Of a DNA stretch of 18,571 bases, positions 8,165 through 14,635 are shown piece by piece. Origin of the DNA: QAMX01 sp003149835 (GTDB lineage Bacteria > Bacillota > Clostridia > Oscillospirales > QAMX01); NCBI GenBank assembly GCA_959600635.1, contig CAUGMN010000054.1, positions 1-18,571 of the forward strand, read 5' to 3'. Made by a program: the position numbers and the translations under genes. Position 1 is the stretch's first letter; each line of letters starts with the position of its first letter. The notes below the pieces were generated by a model. That model was not told where the DNA came from, did no database searches, and worked only from the letters and a program-made list of their open reading frames with translations.

Positions 8165-8173
8165 TCACCTCCT
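8165..8173 (-). promoter_or_regulatory. Perfect Shine-Dalgarno sequence with no properly spaced start codon
   Basis: Minus-strand AGGAGGTGA matches the anti-SD in 9 of 9 bases, yet the only start overlapping it is the GTG inside the motif (opening a 66-codon frame, 8168-7968, that runs into the downstream gene out of frame). Downstream, a five-codon frame MSIF (8137-8123) has its own GGGGAG. This may belong to a leader peptide or compete for ribosomes. Confidence 0.35.
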
Positions 8174-8189
8174 CAGACTACAAAATAGA

Positions 8190-8236
8190 AAAGGCCGAGA
8201 AACGGTACTCCCTCCCATTACCGTTCCGCGGCCTTT
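8190..8236 (-). promoter_or_regulatory. Attenuator-like hairpin in the leader of the solute-binding protein gene
   Basis: Two stacked perfect helices, 8 bp (8190-8197 with 8229-8236) and 7 bp (8201-8207 with 8219-8225), are separated by a 3x3 internal loop and capped by an 11-base purine-rich loop on the minus strand. In minus-strand RNA the stem ends in CGGCCTTTTCTATTTTG, a modest U-tract, so it may act as a terminator/attenuator within the leader. Confidence 0.55.
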
Positions 8237-8357
8237 CCAAAACGCACAAAAATGCAAGAAGTTATCTTGATTCATATGTTTTCAGGGCTACCGCAGACGA
8301 CGGAATGAATTTTTCATCCTTTCTGTCCGTAAACGGCGACCTCATCAACATGGCCAT

Positions 8358-8386
8358 ATTATATCGGATACGGGCAGAAAGTGCAA
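8358..8386 (-). promoter_or_regulatory. Promoter for the solute-binding protein gene
   Basis: Minus strand TTGCAC (8386-8381), 17-base spacer, TATAAT (8363-8358). The predicted start site near 8350 leaves a leader of about 300 nt before ATG 8050. The -35 overlaps an inverted repeat at 8382-8408. Confidence 0.75.
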
Positions 8387-8408
8387 CATGTCAAAAGGAC
8401 ATATTGCA
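8382..8408. promoter_or_regulatory. Operator-like inverted repeat over the -35 box
   Basis: TGCAACATGTC (8382-8392) and GACATATTGCA (8398-8408) are inverted copies matching in 10 of 11 positions around a 5-base centre. They cover the -35 element, a typical position for a repressor or activator dimer. The regulator is not in the window. Confidence 0.6.
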
Positions 8409-8942
8409 TTAAATCGCGTCGTTTAAGTGACAATTCGCTGCAAACAACAGCTTTCAAACGAAGCCGAGGGAATACCAATCAGCCACTGCACATAAATATC
8501 ATACAGCAAATCCAGAAAGAAGTCAATAGAAATCAGCAAATATTTTGGAATAGAATCGATATTTAAAAAGGAAAAAATTGAATTTTATAAACCGAAAATA
8601 CAAAATAATTCGACAGAAAACACCGTGTATTCGGTGCCTTTCAAAAAGATATTCCTTTTTATTTGAATAAAAGCCTATAATTCAATAAAATCATCGCAAT
8701 TTGATATATATCCTCAAACGCTGGCGCGAAGATATATATAAAAAAAGGATAATACGAAGAATAAATATCATAAACATGGACGGATTTTACAGAGCGTTCT
8801 GAGAGAAAACGGTTAATTTGAAAAATAGATTTATTTCCAAAAACGGTGGGAGATTTCAGATACATCTACGCGATATAGAACATCCCTTTGAAGACTCAAC
8901 CGAAACATGGTTTCTGGTTTTGTGATAAAAATATAGAAAATC

Positions 8943-8969
8943 CCACTCCGTGTCAACGCTGCGGAGTGG
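8943..8969 (-). terminator. Possible terminator on the minus strand
   Basis: Stem CCACTCCG/CGGAGTGG with an 11-base loop. On the minus strand it is followed by GATTTTCTATATTTTT. It could end transcription from the small cysteine protein gene at 9322-9537, though it lies about 350 bases past that stop. Confidence 0.4.
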
Positions 8970-8998
8970 ACCATGATATTTTATGCAGACAGTAAACT

Positions 8999-9148
8999 GT
9001 ATAAAGAAGCCGGCTTAGCCAGCCGGTCGGGGAGCGCCGTTTATCCATATTGGCTATTAAACAAAATGTAGATTTTGTTTAATAGAGGGTGCGAAATAAA
9101 CGGGTCAACTGGCTTTTAAACTCTCGGCGACCGTCTGAGGTCGCTTTT
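8999..9148 (+). ncRNA. Candidate structured RNA with terminator-like 3' end (putative)
   Basis: Four helices can form in order on the plus strand. P1 is CCGGCT/AGCCGG (9010-9015, 9021-9026). P2 is CCGTTTAT/ATAAACGG (9037-9044, 9096-9103) and encloses P3, a perfect 14-bp hairpin with loop GTAG (9054-9067, 9072-9085). The 3' hairpin is GCGACC/GGTCGC (9127-9132, 9139-9144) followed by TTTT. A TATAAA lies at the 5' edge, but its -35 is poor. It matches no RNA family I know (not T-box, SRP, 6S or tmRNA). Structure is seen directly; function and even transcription are inferred. Confidence 0.35.
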
Positions 9149-9321
9149 ACAATATATAGGTCAACTTGTCCACGGTCCATCGACGCCGCGGCAGATTGCA
9201 TGACGTGCTGCGGCAAGCGGCGGATCATTCTTTTGGCTGGACGATTTCAGCCAGCGTGAACCGGTGTCAGCCAAAGTTTTCTTGGCTGCCCGCGCTTTGC
9301 ATCATTTGCATCAAATGTCGC

Positions 9322-9537
9322 TTACGATTCATGATCGTCGCCGTCCGGCCGCAGGATGAGCGGCTTGACGTTCGGCTGTCTGTTTGGGATTCTTTTGTAC
9401 GGATCGTATCGGAATTTCCGGCATTGATAATCGTTAGCCACCGGACCTCGATAATAACACAGCATCGTTTCGCGCGCCGTTCGGTCCGCCCATGCGCAGT
9501 ATTCGCAGACATGCGGGATTTCCTTATTAAATAACAT
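9322..9537 (-). CDS. Small conserved four-cysteine protein, function unknown
   Basis: 71 residues, ATG 9537 with GGAGAG a few bases upstream and a good promoter 107 bases away. Cysteines 11, 14, 27 and 39 (C-x2-C-x12-C-x11-C) suggest a structural zinc site. The segment CRKFRYDPYKRIPNR resembles small Clostridia proteins I recall that share a C-E-Y-C...CxxF-YDP-KR-P pattern, none with a known role. No signal peptide or membrane segment, so probably cytoplasmic. It stands alone on this strand, flanked by the rpsR terminator and the gene-free region. The opposite-strand frame (9166-9534) has no ribosome site and is treated as its shadow. Confidence 0.8.
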   Translation of the reverse strand: MLFNKEIPHVCEYCAWADRTARETMLCYYRGPVANDYQCRKFRYDPYKRIPNRQPNVKPLILRPDGDDHES

Positions 9538-9643
9538 CGTCTCTCCGTCCTTTTGTTGTCCGTCTATCCCTTGCCGCTGCCGCGAACACCGGCACCGGAG
9601 TTCTATGCTTGCCCGATATTCTCTATCATCTATATCGTAAAAT

Positions 9644-9672
9644 AGTATAGCATATTTCTACAAAATTTTCAA
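9644..9672 (-). promoter_or_regulatory. Promoter for the small cysteine protein gene
   Basis: Minus strand TTGAAA (9672-9667), 17-base spacer, TATACT (9649-9644). Start site about 100 bases before ATG 9537, supporting that this small gene is real and separately transcribed. Confidence 0.8.
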
Positions 9673-9767
9673 ACAGCCGCGTGGAGTCCGCCGTCCCGTT
9701 GAGCGCTGCTGAATTATTAAATTTCTATTTACATATATTATTGTGCATGAATTCGTTTCGAAAATAT

Positions 9768-9804
9768 AAAAAACGCCGGGACAAAACAAATCCCGGCGTT
9801 TTTT
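9768..9804 (-). terminator. Terminator of the rpsF-ssb-rpsR operon
   Basis: A 14-bp perfect stem (9768-9781 with 9791-9804), 9-base loop, T-rich tail on the minus strand. It lies 28 bases after the rpsR stop. Confidence 0.92.
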
Positions 9805-9832
9805 GATCGGATTCAGCCTATATTTCTAATTT

Positions 9833-10078
9833 TTAGTCGGAAATATAGGGTAACAGCGCGATATGACGCGCACGCTTGATCGCCACCGTTAACTGGCGCT
9901 GGTGCTTTGCACATGTGCCAGTCATCCGGCGCGGCAGAATTTTCGCGCGCTCGCTCAAAAAGCGACGCAGACGCGGAACATCCTTATAATCAATATTGTA
10001 GATTTTATCAGCGCAAAATACGCATACCTTCCTGCGCTTACGCGGGCGCGCAGGCCGTTCAGCTCTTTCGTTTTCCAC
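9833..10078 (-). CDS. rpsR: 30S ribosomal protein S18
   Basis: 81 residues, full length. S18 binds S6 and the 16S rRNA platform of the 30S subunit. The conserved core is unmistakable: CVFCADKIYNIDYKD, RRFLSERAKILPRR and TGTCAKHQRQLTVAIKRARHIALLPY. Cysteines 19, 22 and 56 with His59 are the zinc-type (C+) set. The start is GTG at 10078, with GGGAGG 8 bases upstream; no in-frame ATG competes. Last gene of the rpsF-ssb-rpsR operon, 72 bases after ssb. Confidence 0.97.
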   Translation of the reverse strand: MENERAERPARPRKRRKVCVFCADKIYNIDYKDVPRLRRFLSERAKILPRRMTGTCAKHQRQLTVAIKRARHIALLPYISD

Positions 10079-10150
10079 GGAAATAACCTCCCTTTTGAAT
10101 CAAAGTCACATGGCCCGGCGGAATAGAAACGCTCCGCAGACCATCATTTT

Positions 10151-10654
10151 TTAGAACGGAAGATCGCCGTCGTCATCGGTAATCTCGTCGAAGCCGCCGC
10201 CGAAACCGCCTGCGCCCGAATAGGGCTGCTGCGGCGCTGCGGGAGCCATGCCTCTGTCTGTCGGCGCAGGCGAGCTGTAACCGCCCTGCGGCCGGCCGCC
10301 GCCCATCGACGGCGCAGAATCATAGCTGTCGCGCTTTGGCTCGGCAAAATGAACCTCGTCCGCGATGATCTCGAACGCGATGCGGTTGTTGCCGTTGTTA
10401 TCCGTCCAGTTTCTCGTCTGGATACGGCCGCTTACAGCGACGAGCTGTCCCTTGCGGAAATAACGCGAGACGAATTCGGCTGTCTGAGTCCACGCGACGA
10501 TATCGATAAAATCAGCCGTCGGCTGGTTCGGGTCGGCGCTCTTGCGGCCTCTGTCAACCGCCAGTCGGAACGACGCAACGGGCGTATTGTTCTGCGTGTG
10601 TCTGAGCTCAGGGTCACGCGTCAGCCGCCCCATTAAAATTGCTTTGTTCAGCAT
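10151..10654 (-). CDS. ssb: Single-stranded DNA-binding protein
   Basis: 167 residues. SSB coats single-stranded DNA during replication, repair and recombination and recruits partners through its tail. Residues 1-105 or so form the OB-fold (MLNKAILMGRLTRDPELR, then ADFIDIVAW, GQLVAVSGRIQTR), followed by a Gly/Pro/Gln-rich linker, and the tail ends DDDGDLPF, the conserved acidic tip. I chose ATG 10654 because homology begins at MLNKAI; the frame stays open to 10693 with a nearby GTG (10666), but AAAGGGG lies too close to that GTG. Flanked by rpsF and rpsR, the standard order in Bacillota. Confidence 0.96.
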   Translation of the reverse strand: MLNKAILMGRLTRDPELRHTQNNTPVASFRLAVDRGRKSADPNQPTADFIDIVAWTQTAEFVSRYFRKGQLVAVSGRIQTRNWTDNNGNNRIAFEIIADEVHFAEPKRDSYDSAPSMGGGRPQGGYSSPAPTDRGMAPAAPQQPYSGAGGFGGGFDEITDDDGDLPF

Positions 10655-10708
10655 ACCGAAATACACGCCCCTTTCTGTTTGGTTTCGCCTCATCGGCGAA
10701 CAGCCGGA

Positions 10709-11005
10709 TTATTCCTCGTCCTTCGCGACGATCAGCGAGCGGATAATCGCATCGCTGATGTTGCAGATACGATCGAGCTCGGCGGGGAATTCCGTCGGCG
10801 CCGTGAAGTTCAGCAGGACGTAATAACCCTCCATCATGTCGTTGATCGGATACGCAAGCCTGCGCTTGCCCCAGTCGTCGACGGAATCAAGAGTGCCGTG
10901 TTCTTCGATCAGCGCTTTGATTCGGTTGACAGTGTCCTCAATCGCGCTGTCTTCCAAAGTGGCGTTGATGATAACGACCGATTCGTATTTTCCCGTGTTT
11001 GCCAT
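10709..11005 (-). CDS. rpsF: 30S ribosomal protein S6
   Basis: 98 residues, typical length. S6 pairs with S18 on the 30S platform. Signature parts are KYESVVIINATLED at the start, a central WGKRRLAYPINDMMEGYYVLLNFTAP and the acidic C-terminus KDEE. The start ATG 11005 has a strong AGGAGGTG site 8 bases upstream. First gene of the rpsF-ssb-rpsR operon, driven by a consensus promoter about 95 bases upstream through a short structured leader. Confidence 0.97.
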   Translation of the reverse strand: MANTGKYESVVIINATLEDSAIEDTVNRIKALIEEHGTLDSVDDWGKRRLAYPINDMMEGYYVLLNFTAPTEFPAELDRICNISDAIIRSLIVAKDEE

Positions 11006-11092
11006 TTCAGATACACCTCCTTCTGGTCTATGACCCCTGCCGGTCAGCAGGAGTAAGGATTGGTAACCGATACAAAACCTATATCAGTCAAC
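11006..11092 (-). promoter_or_regulatory. rpsF leader, candidate S6:S18 autoregulatory element
   Basis: The predicted 5' leader holds a hairpin CCTGC-TGACCG-GCAGG (11051-11036 on minus) whose loop carries a CCG, upstream of the rpsF ribosome site. In many bacteria the S6:S18 dimer binds a leader hairpin with a conserved CCG and represses the operon. The match here is by eye only; covariation was not tested. Confidence 0.45.
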
Positions 11093-11098
11093 TAAATT

Positions 11099-11126
11099 AT
11101 TATACCAAAAATAACCGAATTGTCAA
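11099..11126 (-). promoter_or_regulatory. Promoter of the rpsF-ssb-rpsR operon
   Basis: Minus strand TTGACA (11126-11121), 16-base spacer, TATAAT (11104-11099). Both hexamers are exact consensus; the position fits an 85- to 90-nt leader before rpsF. Confidence 0.88.
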
Positions 11127-11205
11127 GTGGAAAAACGGCTTTTTCAGTGTATTTTCAGGATATTTTTTTGTATAGAGTAAAAATAAGCTGATACATGGCG
11201 TGGAC

Positions 11206-12924
11206 TCAGCCGTTTGTCCCGGTCAGTTTTCCGGCCGCGTCCGCATAGTGTTGGAGCCGTTCGGCCGCCGCTTCACGCGACGCTGTCTGAACGAGAACAT
11301 AGATTTTGATCTTCGGCTCTGTGCCGGATGGGCGGATGACGAGCGCGCAGCCGTCCGACAGCTCGAAATACAGCACGTTCGACCCGGAAAGCGTCATCGA
11401 TTCCGTTTTGCCGTCAGATGTCCGGCGCGTTCCGTCCTGATAATCGCGCATAGCCGTTACCGCGGTTCCGCCGATTTCGGCGGGCGGCGTTTGACGCAGC
11501 CCGCTCATCAGCGCGCGCATGGCTTCCAAACCGTCGACGCCGGGAAATTTGACGTTCAGCGTTCGCTCGCCAAACGCGCCGTACTGTTCGTATAACCGCT
11601 CCATCGCGCCGAACAGCGTCAGCCCCTGCGCCGCATAGTACGCCGCCATCTCGGCAATCAGCATCGAAGCCGTCACCGCGTCTTTGTCCCGGCAGTGCTT
11701 GCCGGCCATATAACCGTAAGATTCCTCAAAACCGAGCAGGCTCACATACCCGTCCTGTTCCAGCTCGCCCATGCGTTCGGCGATAAAACGGAACCCCGTA
11801 AACGACTCGCCGTAGAGAACGCCGTTGGCCTCGCAGACGCGGCGCGCCATCAGCGACGTGACAATGGTCGAGATCACCGCGCTCTTTTCCGGCAGCGTCC
11901 CTGCCGCGCGGCGGGCGCGGATGATATAGTCGGTCAGCAGAATGCCGACTTGATTGCCTGTCAGAGGGACGTATTCTCCGTCCTGCCGCCGAACGATCAG
12001 TCCGACGCGGTCGGCGTCAGGATCGGTGCCGATGATCAGGTCGGATTGCGTTTTCCTCGCTAAATCGATTGCGAGCCGGAAGCCCTCGATTTCCTCGGGG
12101 TTCGGACTTTTGACCGTGGGGAACGAGCCGTCGGGTTTCATTTGCTCGGGCACGCAGTGGATGTTTTTCAGGCCGATACGCGCAAAAATTTCCGGCACAA
12201 GCCGATAACCCGTTCCGTGAAACGGCGTGTAGACGATTCTGATATCGTTTCCGCGCGTCAAGGCGCCGTTCAACTGGCAGGACTGCACGGCGGAGAGGAA
12301 CGCCTCGTCCGTCTCTGCTCCCAACAGCGTGATTTTCCCTTCGGATACTGCGGTTTCGAAATCCATGGTAGTGACGCCTGTGAAGATATCCAGCTTAGCC
12401 ACAGCCGCCGAGACGCGCGCGGCGATCTCATCGTCAATCTGTGCGCCGTCGCTCCAATACACTTTGTAGCCGTTGTATTCTTTGGGGTTGTGACTGGCGG
12501 TGATGTTGATGCCCGCCGCGCAGTGACAGGCGCGAACCGCAAACGACAGCTCCGGCGTCGGACGCATGCCGTCAAACAGATACGTTTTAATCCCGTTCGC
12601 CGCCATGATCGCCGCCGCTGCGCGCGCAAAACGCTCGCTGTTTTCACGGCAGTCGTAGGAAATGGCGACGCCCTGCGCGGCCGCGCCGCCGTCAAGGGCC
12701 GACAGCACGTCGGCAAGGCCCTGCGTAGTCTGGCTGACGGTATATAAATTCATGCGGTTGACGCCCGCACCCATAATCCCGCGCAAGCCGGCCGTTCCAA
12801 ACGCGAGCGGCGCGTAAAAGCGCTCGCGGATCTCCGCCTCGCTGAGCGCTTCCAGCTCCGCGCGCATTTCCCGATCCAGTCCGTCATAAGCGAGCCATTT
12901 TTGATAAAGCGCCTTATACTCCAT
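11206..12924 (-). CDS. Alpha-D-phosphohexomutase (phosphoglucomutase/phosphomannomutase)
   Basis: 572 residues from ATG 12924. It interconverts glucose-1-phosphate and glucose-6-phosphate (or the mannose equivalents), feeding sugar nucleotides for envelope polymers. The four-domain family layout is intact: FGTAGLRG near residue 42, the phosphoserine loop TASHNP with Ser144, the metal loop DPDADR (Asp301, 303, 305), the sugar-binding EESYGY (400-405) and the phosphate loop RPSGTEPK (531-538). Length matches the Gram-positive PgcA type. The frame extends upstream to a TTG at 13017, but that extension contains a TATAAT at 13002-12997 that looks like the gene's own -10, so the internal ATG MEYKALYQKW is preferred despite a weak ribosome site (AAGG). 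Confidence 0.93.
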   Translation of the reverse strand: MEYKALYQKWLAYDGLDREMRAELEALSEAEIRERFYAPLAFGTAGLRGIMGAGVNRMNLYTVSQTTQGLADVLSALDGGAAAQGVAISYDCRENSERFARAAAAIMAANGIKTYLFDGMRPTPELSFAVRACHCAAGINITASHNPKEYNGYKVYWSDGAQIDDEIAARVSAAVAKLDIFTGVTTMDFETAVSEGKITLLGAETDEAFLSAVQSCQLNGALTRGNDIRIVYTPFHGTGYRLVPEIFARIGLKNIHCVPEQMKPDGSFPTVKSPNPEEIEGFRLAIDLARKTQSDLIIGTDPDADRVGLIVRRQDGEYVPLTGNQVGILLTDYIIRARRAAGTLPEKSAVISTIVTSLMARRVCEANGVLYGESFTGFRFIAERMGELEQDGYVSLLGFEESYGYMAGKHCRDKDAVTASMLIAEMAAYYAAQGLTLFGAMERLYEQYGAFGERTLNVKFPGVDGLEAMRALMSGLRQTPPAEIGGTAVTAMRDYQDGTRRTSDGKTESMTLSGSNVLYFELSDGCALVIRPSGTEPKIKIYVLVQTASREAAAERLQHYADAAGKLTGTNG

Positions 12925-12996
12925 ATTGTCAATTAACCTTGCTTTCCACAGTTTGTTTACCCTGTCGGTATCCCGGACAGAATTTTGGATACTATT

Positions 12997-13002
12997 ATTA
13001 TA
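12997..13002 (-). promoter_or_regulatory. Probable -10 element of the phosphohexomutase gene
   Basis: Exact TATAAT on the minus strand, 73 bases before ATG 12924. No good -35 is seen at 16-18 bases, so this is tentative. Confidence 0.4.
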
Positions 13003-13017
13003 ACTGAATTTCCTCAA

Positions 13018-13139
13018 AATTACCAGTGCTTTTGAACGTCTTTTCTATGTTGCTTGCATATTTATGAGAGATCCCGCGACAAAGCGAGACTTTTTGCGCC
13101 GTTCTCTCCGGCTGTGTGCGCAGAACGCCGAACCTCCTA
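13018..13139. other. Non-coding region between divergent genes
   Basis: No gene is seen. Together with the flanking promoter elements this makes a 360-base gap between the divergent starts at 12924 and 13285. It holds only weak short repeats, such as CGTTCT/AGAACG. Confidence 0.4.
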
Positions 13140-13168
13140 TTGCCAAAAAGGCTCGCTTATGGTAAAAT
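13140..13168 (+). promoter_or_regulatory. Promoter for the coiled-coil/fumarase-beta operon
   Basis: TTGCCA (13140-13145), 17-base spacer, TAAAAT (13163-13168). The implied start site near 13175 makes the more upstream TTG start of the open frame (13180) unlikely, leaving the MMDVDKP start at 13285. Confidence 0.72.
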
Positions 13169-13284
13169 AGAGTCGTTGATTGCGGATTCCGATAGAAAAC
13201 AGGCGCTTCCCTATTTTTCCGCGTGACAAACGGGGGCTTACGGCTCCGTATTCAGACCAAAAGACGAATCGATACGAGAACGGA

Positions 13285-13875
13285 ATGATGGACGTGGACA
13301 AACCTGATCAAAAAAAGGTGTTTTTTCGCAACAATCTGGTCGGCGGCTTCAATAAGGCGGATGTCGTCGCCTATATTGCCCAGCAAAATAAGGAGCAGAT
13401 TGCGGAGCTCGAGACGCTGCGGGGCGAGCTGGCCGTCTCCGAACGCGGGCGCAGCGAGGCCGAAGAAAAGCTTGCGGCTCTGGAAGAAGCCCTCGCCGCT
13501 ACCAATGCCGAGCTTTCGCAGACCCGCGCGGAAAACGACGCGCTTCGAGTGGAGTTGGACCGGCAGATGATGCGTATTTCCGCGCTGGAAACCTCAAAAA
13601 ACGAAGCGGACCACCGGTTTCATACGCTCTTTTCCGAGCTGCGCGACGCGGCCGGCGAACTGTGCGCCGTCGCCGCACCTTCTGCCGCAGACGATACGCG
13701 CATTCGGGAGCTGACGCAGAAAATCGACGAGCTGACGGCCGAAAACCGGGCGCTGCGCACATCGCTTGAAAAGCTTGACGGGTTCAGAAGCGCGATCAAA
13801 AATCTGCTGAGCGGCTCGGCTCTCCTGTCTGCACAGCCGGACGGCGCAGAGGAAAGCGAGGCCGGCGCGCAATGA
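13285..13875 (+). CDS. DivIVA-like coiled-coil protein
   Basis: 196 residues. The N-terminus carries KKVFFRNNLVGGFNKADVVAYI (residues 10-31), the pattern by which DivIVA/GpsB-type proteins open (G-[FY]-N-K-x-D-V-x-x-Y-I). A long heptad-type coiled coil rich in Ala, Glu and Leu follows (about 33-117), a second runs about 137-163, and the tail is acidic and disordered. Such proteins act as scaffolds at the division site or cell poles, but this specific function is not established here. ATG 13285 (or 13288) has only a weak GAG-type ribosome site. The stop overlaps the next start by 4 bases, so translation is coupled. Confidence 0.75.
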   Translation: MMDVDKPDQKKVFFRNNLVGGFNKADVVAYIAQQNKEQIAELETLRGELAVSERGRSEAEEKLAALEEALAATNAELSQTRAENDALRVELDRQMMRISALETSKNEADHRFHTLFSELRDAAGELCAVAAPSAADDTRIRELTQKIDELTAENRALRTSLEKLDGFRSAIKNLLSGSALLSAQPDGAEESEAGAQ

Positions 13876-14414
13876 CAGCCTCCCAAACGCTTCATCTGAA
13901 TTTGGCGGAGATTCGGGCGGCCGCTCCGTCGCTGCGCGCCGGGATGTCTGTTCGCCTGAGCGGTACGCTTTATACCGCGCGCGACGCCGCGCATCAGCGT
14001 TTGCTGAAACGGATCGAAAGCGGCGAGCCGCTCCCCTTCCCGCTCGAAGGCGCGACGATCTATTACGCCGGTCCGACGCCGACGCCGCCCGGAAAGGTGA
14101 TCGGCTCCTGCGGTCCGACCACCTCGGCACGGATGGACGCCTTTACGCCGAAGCTGCTGTCGCTCGGCCTCGCGGCCATGATCGGCAAGGGCGAACGCAG
14201 CGATACCGTCTGCGCCGCGATCCGAACCTACGGCGCGGTGTATTTCTGCGCGGTCGGCGGCGCCGGCGCGCTGATTTCAAAGTCGGTTCAGTCGGTCGAG
14301 GAAATCGCTTTCCCGGACTTGGGCTGCGAGTCGGTCAAACGTCTGACGGTAGAGAATTTTCCCGCCGTCGTGGCAATCGACAGTCTCGGCAACAATGTGT
14401 TCCGCAGAGCGTGA
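13872..14414 (+). CDS. Fe-S hydro-lyase beta-type subunit (class I fumarase C-terminal domain)
   Basis: 180 residues. It matches the C-terminal (beta) domain of class I fumarase/tartrate dehydratase: YTARDAAH (34-41), YYAGPTPTPPG, GPTTSARMD (81-89), IGKG (104-107), VYFCAVGGAGAL and VENFPAVVAIDSLGN. In class I fumarases the Thr and Arg of GPTTSxRMD and the Lys of GKG line the active site, while the 4Fe-4S cluster is held by the alpha domain. No alpha subunit is in the window; the gene upstream is a coiled-coil protein instead. It could pair with an alpha subunit encoded elsewhere. The start ATG overlaps the preceding stop (ATGA). Substrate: fumarate/malate by family, unproven. Confidence 0.9.
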   Translation: MTASQTLHLNLAEIRAAAPSLRAGMSVRLSGTLYTARDAAHQRLLKRIESGEPLPFPLEGATIYYAGPTPTPPGKVIGSCGPTTSARMDAFTPKLLSLGLAAMIGKGERSDTVCAAIRTYGAVYFCAVGGAGALISKSVQSVEEIAFPDLGCESVKRLTVENFPAVVAIDSLGNNVFRRA

Positions 14415-14489
14415 GCGGCGGTAATCGCTCCGCCGTATTTGACCGCTTGAATCGCACGACGCCGCAGATCTTTCCATGTCCTTGTCTGA

Positions 14490-14524
14490 GAACCCCCGCG
14501 CGCTTTGAAAGCGCGCGGGGGTTC
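14490..14524. terminator. Probable shared terminator, 17-bp palindromic stem
   Basis: Arms 14490-14506 and 14508-14524 are perfectly complementary around a single centre base, GC-rich in the middle. It sits between the convergent fumarase-beta gene and lipoprotein gene. The downstream T-tract is weak, so termination is likely but not certain. A second, smaller hairpin CGGCGG/CCGCCG lies at 14416-14435. Confidence 0.65.
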
Positions 14525-14635
14525 TATATTGAGCCGTTTTCGTTTTTTGCGGTATCTGCCAAACGGCGATAGACGGCGCGGATTCAAACCCGGCCTTCGC
14601 CTGCGCCGAGCCGAATGGCCGGACGGGGATTCGTT

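Larger units (their letters stand above)
8409..9321. other. Long gene-free region, AT-rich to about 8960
   Basis: No credible gene is seen in about 900 bases. The first 550 bases are markedly AT-rich compared with the GC-richer flanks and contain small hairpins (CACCG/CGGTG near 8622-8637; TATATATC/GATATATA around 8703-8739). A 68-codon minus frame (8865-8659) has no ribosome site. The second part holds a candidate structured RNA at 8999-9148 and, at 9227-9290, several GGCTG/CAGCC repeats that can pair. The composition break suggests either acquired or decayed DNA. Confidence 0.6.

Noticed and set aside
8146..8412. 88-codon plus-strand open frame
   Set aside because: It covers the minus-strand promoter, operator and leader hairpin and has no ribosome site or recognisable domain.
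8659..8865. 68-codon minus frame with hydrophobic stretch
   Set aside because: No ribosome site, strong AT bias that makes Phe/Ile/Tyr runs by chance, and no homologue recognised.
9054..9103. T-box riboswitch, suggested by AGGGTGC near 9086
   Set aside because: The T-box core AGGGTGGNACCGCG is not met and no aminoacyl-tRNA synthetase or amino-acid gene lies downstream.
14560..14610. tRNA-like GATTCAAACCC near 14580
   Set aside because: Resembles a T-loop arm but no acceptor stem, D arm or anticodon arm could be folded around it on either strand.
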